Positions 1 through 5,017 of a DNA stretch of 6,623 bases are shown piece by piece. The DNA lies in the NCBI GenBank assembly GCA_030036915.1, contig JASHSC010000555.1, positions 1 through 6,623 on the forward strand, in the 5' to 3' direction. Numbering within the stretch: the first letter of the stretch is position 1; each line of letters begins with the position of its first letter. Made by a program: the position numbers and the translations under genes. Source of the DNA: Terriglobia bacterium. Lineage in GTDB: Bacteria; Acidobacteriota; Terriglobia; UBA7540. A model generated the notes under the pieces. The model was not told the DNA's origin and searched no databases. It was given only the letters and a program-made list of their open reading frames with translations.

Positions 1-682
1 GCCGGACATAGGGCTGTTGAGCCTGGTTGATGATATTCGTGGCGTCGATTCCGTCGTAGGTGAAGTTATTATCGTCGCGTCCCCGACCGGCAACCCGAAT
101 GCTGCGTTGATTACTGCTGCTGTTATAGTCCGTATCGACCGAGAGGGGAGCGAGGGCCGTGAGCGTGGCCCAGTTGCGTCCATTCAGAAGCAGCCCCTCC
201 ACCTGCTGGCGCTCGACGGTCGCTCCCAGCGCGTTGGATGTCTGGTCCAGTTGCTGGTTGTTTCCCATCACTTCAATTCGAACCGGAGCGCCGGATGCTT
301 CCAGAACAACATTGAGTGTGGTGGTATGTTCCAGCGCCACATGCAGGCTCTCGATTTTCACCGTTCGAAAACCTGTCAAGGCAAAAGTTACCGTATAGAC
401 GCCGACCGGCAACTCCGCAATGTCATAGGTTCCCGCACGCGACGTGCTGACGGCGCGGGTGAGGCCCTTGGCATCTTGCACGGCAATAACGCTGGCGCCC
501 GGCACCACCAGCGCGGAAGAGTCCCGCACCGTTCCGGCGATGCCGCCGCGGTCCACTTGTGCCTGGGCCGCCAGGGAAACCAACATCACGGCCAAAAGCG
601 CCACAGGCGTCCGCCCAATTGGAGCGAGACTCGCTCTCTTGGCCGGCAAATTTTTTGACACCCGGTCCCCTGCGGGTTTCAT
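1..682 (-). CDS. TonB-dependent receptor with N-terminal carboxypeptidase-regulatory-like domain (Oar-like), 5' part only
   Basis: Reading the minus strand from the ATG at 682 gives 227 codons without a stop, running off the left edge, so the C-terminal beta-barrel is missing. Residues 1-41 form a signal peptide: basic n-region, hydrophobic stretch 26-39, likely cleavage after Ala41 (AQA|Q). Residues 47-128 match a CarboxypepD_reg/Cna-B-like beta-sandwich (GGIAGTVRD start, GTYDIAELPVGVYTV, GFRTV). Residues 131-220 look like the start of the TonB plug, with the family hallmarks LLLNGRNWATLTALAP and DDNNFTYDGIDATN. Such proteins sit in the outer membrane and are energised by TonB-ExbBD. Acidobacterial paralogues are numerous and mostly of unknown substrate, so no ligand can be named. 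A GGAGG box 7 nt upstream supports the start. The long plus-strand frame over this region is its antisense shadow. Confidence 0.9.
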   Translation of the reverse strand, partial: MKPAGDRVSKNLPAKRASLAPIGRTPVALLAVMLVSLAAQAQVDRGGIAGTVRDSSALVVPGASVIAVQDAKGLTRAVSTSRAGTYDIAELPVGVYTVTFALTGFRTVKIESLHVALEHTTTLNVVLEASGAPVRIEVMGNNQQLDQTSNALGATVERQQVEGLLLNGRNWATLTALAPLSVDTDYNSSSNQRSIRVAGRGRDDNNFTYDGIDATNIINQAQQPYVR

Positions 683-689
683 CGCGTTT

Positions 690-694
690 CCTCC
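690..694 (-). promoter_or_regulatory. Ribosome binding site of the TonB-dependent receptor gene
   Basis: The minus strand reads GCGGAGGAAACGCG directly before the ATG. The GGAGG core is 7 nt from the start codon, close to ideal, and it fixes the start of the receptor at 682. Confidence 0.8.
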
Positions 695-696
695 GC

Positions 697-708
697 GTTT
701 TCGAAAAC
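697..708. repeat. Perfect 12-bp palindrome upstream of the receptor RBS
   Basis: GTTTTCGAAAAC reads the same on both strands. It lies 15-26 nt upstream of the receptor start codon and just upstream of its GGAGG box. It could be an operator for a dimeric repressor or a small 5'-UTR element, or simply chance. No clear -10/-35 pair was found near it, so its relation to the promoter is unknown. Confidence 0.5.
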
Positions 709-778
709 TGTCACAAGTAGAAGTTAGATTCTGCCAGCCATGGAAACCACGAACCCTGTGAGGGACAGTCGATGAAGG

Positions 779-804
779 TCACAAAAGGATTTCATCACAA
801 AAAG
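779..804. repeat. Two short direct repeats, TCACAAAAGG and TCACAAAAAG
   Basis: TCACAAAAGG (779-788) and TCACAAAAAG (795-804) are 16 bp apart and differ at one base. The region also carries a weak hairpin (GATGAA 771-776 with TTCATC 791-796). They lie about 40 bp from the CACAGAG repeat at 840-863 and may belong to the same degenerate intergenic element. That grouping is inference. Confidence 0.35.
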
Positions 805-839
805 CACGGCGTTTAAAAACCCTCTTGTTTGTCTCTGCG

Positions 840-863
840 GCCCTCTGTGCGCTCTGTGGTGAG
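840..863 (-). repeat. CACAGAG-type dispersed repeat, copy 1
   Basis: On the minus strand this reads CTCACC ACAGAGCGC ACAGAGGGC. It has an internal near-tandem CACAGAG unit with a 9-bp period. It matches 1480-1503 at 23 of 24 positions in inverted orientation. CACAGAG/CTCTGTG motifs of this kind are seen as dispersed intergenic repeats in several bacterial phyla (general recollection). No coding potential. Confidence 0.7.
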
Positions 864-926
864 CCGCCTTTCATCAGCGCTCGCTCAACTGCCCGCTTCA
901 GATTGCGCGGGGCATTTTAGCACGGA

Positions 927-1397
927 CTATTTCCTGGTTTCCGCAGGGATCTTCGCCGAACATCGGGGAGGCTTCTTCGTTTGCCGCGCTCCCGGCACCT
1001 TGCCGATGCGCAGGTCGCGGGCCAGTACGAGTTCGCAGGCGCGCAGGGCGGACTCTTCAAAATCCGGCGAATCGGCCGGCAGCACCTGCCAGCCGGTCAC
1101 CGCCTTGCCCAGGAGTTTGATCGACCGCATGTGCGGGAATTCCCGGCGCAGGCTCTCGTGATGCTCCACGGTGGTGGCGAGCCACACGCCGTTATCGGCG
1201 AGACTCCGAGGTTTGTCCCGCAGAATGAGGACAATTTTATCCTGTACGTAGACTGCCAGGCAGCCAAACATGGGACGCGTGCGAGGCGCAAGAGCACTCA
1301 GCGCGTCGAGAACAAACTCAAAGGGAGGGAGCTTGCATGGCTTTATCGCAAATAGCGCCTCGTCCAGTGTGGAAGTGATTTTGCGACGCTTGGGCAT
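927..1397 (-). CDS. TfoX/Sxy N-terminal-domain-like small protein
   Basis: This 156-residue soluble protein has no signal peptide or membrane segment. Residues 25-60 contain PPFEFVLDALSAL, then RTRPMFGCLAVYV and DKIVLILRDK. The R-x-MFG-x-x-x-x-Y arrangement followed by a hydrophobic strand is the pattern of the TfoX/Sxy N-terminal fold. The middle (69-108) holds NGVWLATTVEHHESLRREFP and a GKAVTGWQVLP strand. The tail after about 135 is basic and probably disordered. In gamma-proteobacteria TfoX/Sxy proteins help activate competence genes, but single-domain relatives elsewhere are uncharacterised and no such role is claimed here. The frame extends upstream to a TTG at 1460. I chose the ATG because it opens the conserved part and because a promoter-like element lies just before it. 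No clear Shine-Dalgarno is present. Confidence 0.75.
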   Translation of the reverse strand: MPKRRKITSTLDEALFAIKPCKLPPFEFVLDALSALAPRTRPMFGCLAVYVQDKIVLILRDKPRSLADNGVWLATTVEHHESLRREFPHMRSIKLLGKAVTGWQVLPADSPDFEESALRACELVLARDLRIGKVPGARQTKKPPRCSAKIPAETRK

Positions 1398-1405
1398 GAG
1401 GTTAG

Positions 1406-1433
1406 GGTATAACAATTTTGATCCTGGCCTCAA
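1406..1433 (-). promoter_or_regulatory. Candidate promoter of the TfoX-like gene, possibly giving a leaderless mRNA
   Basis: On the minus strand TTGAGG (1433-1428, 4 of 6 to the -35 consensus) is followed after 16 bp by TATACC (1411-1406, 4 of 6). The latter is preceded by TG one base upstream, an extended -10. Transcription would start at about 1399-1397, at or within 2 nt of the ATG at 1397. Read by eye only. Confidence 0.4.
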
Positions 1434-1479
1434 TTCGCGGTCGAAGAAAGCTTGTTCCAAGAACTCAGATTAAGAGTGA

Positions 1480-1503
1480 CTCGCCACAGAGCGCACAGAG
1501 GGC
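1480..1503 (+). repeat. CACAGAG-type dispersed repeat, copy 2 (inverted relative to copy 1)
   Basis: Reads CTCGCC ACAGAGCGC ACAGAGGGC on the plus strand. It is the reverse complement of 840-863 with one mismatch. The two copies lie outside the two ends of the TfoX-like gene, about 86 bp beyond its start here and about 63 bp beyond its stop at the other copy, in inverted orientation. Confidence 0.7.
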
Positions 1504-1718
1504 AGAGCGAAAAGTTCATGGGTGAGGGGTCCGTTCGATACGATTAAAACCACCACTCGCTGACTCCCGGAACTATCAAACTTAGGCTGCCGCTCCGGCA
1601 GAGCAGGGATATCTCCCGACGGATTAGGACACTACCGGTTTACACGTCGCGGCCGGAACGCAGGTCAAAAATCGATTGTCGCGTCACGTGGCCACATGCT
1701 TTGGAACTTCCCCGCGCC
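1504..1718. other. Intergenic region without a recognisable gene
   Basis: With the stretch from 1398, this makes about 320 bp between two minus-strand genes. Apart from the promoter and repeat listed separately, I see only a small perfect hairpin at 1587-1601 (CTGCCG, CTC loop, CGGCAG), about 118 bp beyond the stop of the HEAT-repeat gene. It lacks a following T-run in either direction, so it is not a good intrinsic terminator. No ORF of useful length, tRNA or conserved RNA was recognised. Confidence 0.5.
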
Positions 1719-3080
1719 TTACCAATCATGACAAGCGGCGGGCTTGGGGGGAGAAAAAGTGGCGGCATTTTCGCGCCACCAAGCGTGCCAGTTGACCGCG
1801 GCGCGCTGGAATTCCTCGCGGGTGGGATTGGCGGACAGCGTTTCCTCGTGGCCGGTCAACCCTTCGAGCGCGAAATTCGCCACCTGCTCCACCGGAGCCT
1901 CGGTATCGTTCAGTTCGGCGAGCAGCGCCGGAACGACTTCCTTCGTCCCCAGGTTCTTCAGGCCGAGAATTGCGTCCATGCGGTCCGTCATTCGTGTGGA
2001 ATGTAGGTTGTCAAACAGCGGCTGGAAGGCCTGCGCGTCGTGAAAGAATCCGAGCGCGCGCAAAATGTCGCCGCGCAGGGGCTCGGCGCTTTTCGAGAGC
2101 ATTTCCAAAAGCACGGGGAGGAATGCGGAATCGCCCTTCTCCGCCAGCACCAGCAGCGCATAGGAGCGAAGTGGATCCTCATCTCCATTTTTACTTCCGG
2201 AGTCTACGGCGGCGTCGCCTTCTTGGAACAATTTGAGAATGGCCTTCCACGAAGCAGGTGTATCGAGGCGCGCCAGTCCGTTCACAACGTCGCGGCGGTC
2301 CCAGCGATCGGGTTTTCCGGGTTTCAACATGCCGACCAACTGATCGAGAAAAAAAGGCTGAGGCATGGAGGTGAGCACCGTGACAGCCTCAGCAGGATCG
2401 GGATCCTTGGGATTGGCGATGGCGGTGAGATAAGGGTGGAAAGCCGCCTCCACCTGCGCAGGAGTGGAGGGCACTACTTGAAAACTGAATTCGTCAATGG
2501 CCAGGGCGAAGGCCGCGGGCTTATCCAAGTGATTCTCGGTTTGCGGGTCGATGGGGAACAGAGCCAGACGGCGTTCTGCGCGCAAGTGGTAAGTGCCCGC
2601 GGCGGAAAATTGCGCCCACTGGTTGAGCAGCCAGCGCTCCGTGTGGTCTTTTCCGGGCGGCAACGTTACGGAACCGTAAACCGCAGTCCCCTGCGGGCTG
2701 CCGCAGGGGCGTGGACCGGCGTCCGGCAGCGGCTTCCCGGCAACATCCTTCACTTGGAACTGGGGGTCCTGCGTGTAATCCGTGGCCAGATTGCGCGTGG
2801 GACTGCGATAACGAAAACTGAAGGCGGCGCCACCCGTGTTGCGAATAACATAGCGGCAGAAAATCGGCTCCCCGAGCTGGAAGGTGGGCTTTTCCAATTC
2901 AAAGTGGACGGAATAATCCACCTGGGCAAACGCGGCGGCAGGATTCATCCCTGCAAGCAGGAAAAGCAAACTCAATTGAAGATCTGGCCTCGCGCTGCGC
3001 ACGACGGTAAATATCATCTCGACCATCATACGCGAAAGCGCGGCGGAAAAATGTGTTTCTCTTCCGCCCACACGCGGCAT
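1719..3080 (-). CDS. Exported HEAT-repeat domain protein of unknown function
   Basis: A 453-residue protein. Residues about 33-52 (LQLSLLFLLAGMNPAAAFA|Q) form a signal peptide with an Ala-x-Ala cleavage site, so the product is probably periplasmic or secreted. Residues 54-205 look like a beta-rich domain (FELEKPTFQLGEPIFCRYVIRN, then TYHLRAERRL), resembling an Ig-like sandwich. Residues about 260-410 contain alpha-helical HEAT-like repeats (DVVNGLARLDTPASWKAILK, LRSYALLVLAEKGDSAFLPV, RGDILRALGFFHDAQAFQPL, MDAILGLKNLGTKEVVPALL). The C-terminus has an aromatic WHAWWRENAATF motif often seen after such repeats. HEAT arrays generally bind proteins, but no partner is evident. The N-region before the signal peptide is unusually long if translation starts at 3080. 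ATGs at 3029, 3026 and 3017 (residues 18, 19, 22) would give a more normal leader. A weak GGGA lies upstream of 3080. Confidence 0.8.
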   Translation of the reverse strand: MPRVGGRETHFSAALSRMMVEMIFTVVRSARPDLQLSLLFLLAGMNPAAAFAQVDYSVHFELEKPTFQLGEPIFCRYVIRNTGGAAFSFRYRSPTRNLATDYTQDPQFQVKDVAGKPLPDAGPRPCGSPQGTAVYGSVTLPPGKDHTERWLLNQWAQFSAAGTYHLRAERRLALFPIDPQTENHLDKPAAFALAIDEFSFQVVPSTPAQVEAAFHPYLTAIANPKDPDPAEAVTVLTSMPQPFFLDQLVGMLKPGKPDRWDRRDVVNGLARLDTPASWKAILKLFQEGDAAVDSGSKNGDEDPLRSYALLVLAEKGDSAFLPVLLEMLSKSAEPLRGDILRALGFFHDAQAFQPLFDNLHSTRMTDRMDAILGLKNLGTKEVVPALLAELNDTEAPVEQVANFALEGLTGHEETLSANPTREEFQRAAVNWHAWWRENAATFSPPKPAACHDW

Positions 3081-3095
3081 CGAATTCCCGACGGG

Positions 3096-3103
3096 TCTAT
3101 AAT
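3096..3103. promoter_or_regulatory. Overlapping -10 elements between the divergent genes
   Basis: TATAAT (3098-3103) is a perfect -10 on the plus strand, about 70 bp before the plus-strand gene. No good -35 is seen 17 bp upstream. On the minus strand the same base pairs read TATAGA (3101-3096, 4 of 6), 15 bp before the 3080 start of the HEAT-repeat gene. The two boxes share the symmetric TATA, an arrangement that can drive transcription both ways. Confidence 0.45.
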
Positions 3104-3171
3104 GCAGGATGGAACCGAGACGGGATTGCGAACCGCTGCTCGCGCGTATCTAACCGGGCGTGGGTTTGTTG

Positions 3172-4008
3172 ATGATTTCAATGTCTTCGAAAAACTGTTT
3201 CTTTGCTTCTGCGCTGCTGCTCGCGTTGGCGGCGTGCGCCGCCGGGGCGGCGATCAAACTCTACATGAAAGACGGCAGCTTTCAGTTGGTTTCAAGCTAC
3301 GAAGTTCAAGGCGAGCGCGTGCGCTACTACAGCGTGGAGCGCTCGGAATGGGAAGAGGTGCCCACCTCGCTGGTGGATTTGGATGCCACCAAGCGCGCGG
3401 AGCAGGACGCGAAGGCGGCCGAAAAGAAAGACCTCGAGGATGCCAAGAAAATGGACCAGGAGCGGTTCTACAAGCCGCCCGACTCGGGGATCGAAGTGGC
3501 TCCAGGTATTCATCTACCGGGCGATGATGGAATCTTCACTGTCGACCAAAAGCGCCTGGTGCGCCTTGCCCAGTCAGAGGCCGAAGCGGTCACCGACAAA
3601 AGGCGGGCCGCCATGATGCTGGCTGTGCCGCTGCCGGTCGTAAAGGCCAGGTCGCTCATCGTCCTCGAAGGGTCCAAAGCGGTGATCCGTCTGAATGACC
3701 CTTTGCCGGTATTCTATGTGCAGTCCGCGGCCGGATTGGGCGCGAAACTGGAACTGGTAAGCTTGAAGGTCACAAAACAATCGCGCGTGGTTGAGGAAGT
3801 GGATACGGGCCGCGGCAAAAATGCCACGTCAACGGAGGATCGCACGGCGTTGCCGGTGGAACGGAAACAAATCGCGCCGAATGTCTACACACTGAAACCC
3901 CTTCAGCCCCTGGAGGGCGGCGAATACGCTCTGGGCGTGGTTGAGGACGACAAACTTAGCCTGGATGTTTGGGACTTCGGGTTTGAAAAGTGGCAGGTGG
4001 TGAAATGA
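3172..4008 (+). CDS. Probable lipoprotein or secreted protein of unknown function
   Basis: A 278-residue product from the ATG at 3172. The leader has a hydrophobic core (FFASALLLALAAC) ending in a lipobox-like LAAC, giving Cys22 as the likely lipidated residue. Cleavage by ordinary signal peptidase a few residues later (AAGA|A) is the alternative. Residues 28-73 form a conserved-looking module, IKLYMKDGSFQLVSSYEVQG then VRYYSVERSEWEEVPTSLVDLD, which I associate with acidobacterial exported proteins. It is followed by a charged Ala/Glu/Lys helix or coiled coil (about 72-98) and a beta-rich C-terminal half (about 145-278). No enzymatic motif is visible and I do not recognise a named function. 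Start choice is uncertain: GTG at 3160 and ATG at 3181 are in frame and none has a strong ribosome site. It ends 13 bp from the convergent cyclase gene. Confidence 0.75.
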   Translation: MISMSSKNCFFASALLLALAACAAGAAIKLYMKDGSFQLVSSYEVQGERVRYYSVERSEWEEVPTSLVDLDATKRAEQDAKAAEKKDLEDAKKMDQERFYKPPDSGIEVAPGIHLPGDDGIFTVDQKRLVRLAQSEAEAVTDKRRAAMMLAVPLPVVKARSLIVLEGSKAVIRLNDPLPVFYVQSAAGLGAKLELVSLKVTKQSRVVEEVDTGRGKNATSTEDRTALPVERKQIAPNVYTLKPLQPLEGGEYALGVVEDDKLSLDVWDFGFEKWQVVK

Positions 4009-4013
4009 GCGCG

Positions 4014-4036
4014 GTCAGCCATTACTGATTGGTGAC
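4014..4036. terminator. Weak hairpin between convergent genes
   Basis: GTCA (4014-4017), a bulged G, and CCA (4019-4021) pair with TGG and TGAC (4030-4036) around an 8-base loop, giving a 7-bp stem. It spans the 13-bp gap and the end of the cyclase gene. There is no T-run on either side, so an intrinsic terminator function is doubtful. It is listed because nothing else could separate the two transcripts. Confidence 0.2.
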
Positions 4037-4840
4037 AGCAGCGCGCTTGGCGGCGGTTTTCTCCGCGTACATGCGGGCATCGGCTTCCGCCACATCCTTA
4101 TCCGGTGATTGGCCGTTCACGTGAACGTACAAACCCAGGCTGACGGAAATCGGCAAATCACCCACGCGATTGCTGGCATCCCATTCCGCCACTCGCTGAT
4201 GCATCCGCTGGCGAACCGTTTCCCCGCCTTTCTCATCCGTCTCCGGCAAGAGAATGAGGAACTCATCCCCCCCGTAGCGCACCACGCAGTCGGAACCACG
4301 CACGCAGGATTTCAGGATCGTGGCAATCTGCGAAAGCACGTAATCGCCCATCAGGTGGCCATAGCGGTCATTCACCTGCTTGAAATTGTTCAGGTCGCAC
4401 ATGATCAGCGCCAGCGAGCGGTTGGTGCGCTCAGCGCGGGAAATTTCGCCCGCCAGAAGATCGTGCAGCAGGCCGCGCGTGAAGACATTGGTCACGGCGT
4501 CCACCATGCTGGCGGCCTTTACCTCCTGCGAAGACATGTAGTGCTGAAGGTTTGACAGCCGGAGGGCGCGGTTTTCGAGCTCGCGGCGGACGTACGCGAG
4601 GGAAGCCAAAACTGCCGCCACCATGATGACGAAAAGAACCTGTGGAGACAAGCTGACATGCAGCCCGTCGCTGAACCAGAATTGATGGGGGAAGAAGAAA
4701 GATAGCACGCCGAGGACGAGAACTACTCCTGCGAAGACAATTAGAACCCAGAATTCCCTTTTCTGAGATTCCAGACTTAGGAGTTCAGCCTGGATGCGTG
4801 CTTGCGGGCCAACTTGTTCAATGTTCGGCAAATTCCTCAT
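4022..4840 (-). CDS. Membrane-bound diguanylate cyclase (GGDEF domain)
   Basis: A 272-residue protein that should make cyclic di-GMP from two GTP. Two membrane helices (about 31-50 and 66-84) are joined by only about 15 residues, so there is no sizeable periplasmic sensor. A short helix (about 85-112) leads into the GGDEF domain (about 113-268). Key residues line up with the PleD pattern: Asp149 and Asp192 for metal, Asn157 and Asp166 for the base, and the signature GGDEF at 190-194. The inhibitory I-site RGSD (181-184) lies exactly five residues before the signature, so product feedback inhibition is likely. The entry motif is degenerate (DAVTNVFTRG instead of DxLTxLxNR). The protein probably dimerises through its helices. 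A minus-strand promoter with a perfect -10 lies upstream, arguing that it is transcribed separately from the dehydrogenase gene. Confidence 0.93.
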   Translation of the reverse strand: MRNLPNIEQVGPQARIQAELLSLESQKREFWVLIVFAGVVLVLGVLSFFFPHQFWFSDGLHVSLSPQVLFVIMVAAVLASLAYVRRELENRALRLSNLQHYMSSQEVKAASMVDAVTNVFTRGLLHDLLAGEISRAERTNRSLALIMCDLNNFKQVNDRYGHLMGDYVLSQIATILKSCVRGSDCVVRYGGDEFLILLPETDEKGGETVRQRMHQRVAEWDASNRVGDLPISVSLGLYVHVNGQSPDKDVAEADARMYAEKTAAKRAAVTNQ

Positions 4841-4911
4841 GCCCCCACGCTCAACGTTAGTCAGACTTTGGGAAATAAAGAGGCGGACGTGCCAAAATCC
4901 ACTGCGTTTTC

Positions 4912-4939
4912 ATTATATGAAAATTGAAGGAGAATGCAA
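4912..4939 (-). promoter_or_regulatory. Candidate promoter of the diguanylate cyclase gene
   Basis: On the minus strand TATAAT (4917-4912) is a perfect -10. TTGCAT (4939-4934) lies 16 bp upstream as a weak -35 (3 of 6). The predicted start near 4905 gives a leader of about 65 nt before the ATG at 4840. The surrounding sequence is clearly more AT-rich than the genes. No terminator hairpin was found between the dehydrogenase stop and this promoter, so some read-through is possible. Confidence 0.5.
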
Positions 4940-5017
4940 GGACCAGATTGGACCGGGCAATCTAAGGCTTCTCAATTCGGAAATTCGATCGGCCCATTAC
5001 ATATCCGTATAAACCAG

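Noticed and set aside
17..658. Plus-strand open frame of 213 codons at the left end
   Set aside because: It lies antisense to the TonB-dependent receptor reading frame, which has a signal peptide, recognisable domains and an RBS. The plus-strand translation has no family features.
892..911. Hairpin just downstream of the TfoX-like gene stop
   Set aside because: CCCGC/GCGGG gives a 5-bp stem with a 10-base loop, but no T-run follows on the minus strand. Too weak to call a terminator.
1520..1560. GTTCGAT-containing stretch resembling a tRNA T-loop
   Set aside because: No matching acceptor, D or anticodon stems could be found around it, so it is not a tRNA.
2040..3527. Plus-strand open frame of 495 codons across the HEAT-repeat gene and into the next gene
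   Set aside because: It is antisense to a gene with clear signal peptide and repeats, starts at a GTG, and its translation is rich in Arg/Gly/His with no recognisable domain. It also overlaps the lipoprotein-like gene in another frame. It is a shadow frame of GC-rich coding DNA.
4941..4959. GGACC repeated around 4941-4955 between the dehydrogenase and cyclase genes
   Set aside because: The two GGACC words are direct, not inverted, repeats, so they cannot form a terminator stem. They are too short to mean anything by themselves.
4918..5012. Small plus-strand ORF beginning MKIEGECKDQ (31 codons)
   Set aside because: It sits in the AT-rich leader and promoter zone of the cyclase gene, has no ribosome site immediately upstream and shows no recognisable feature. 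Its 5' end abuts the minus-strand -10 box, so it is best explained as intergenic DNA.
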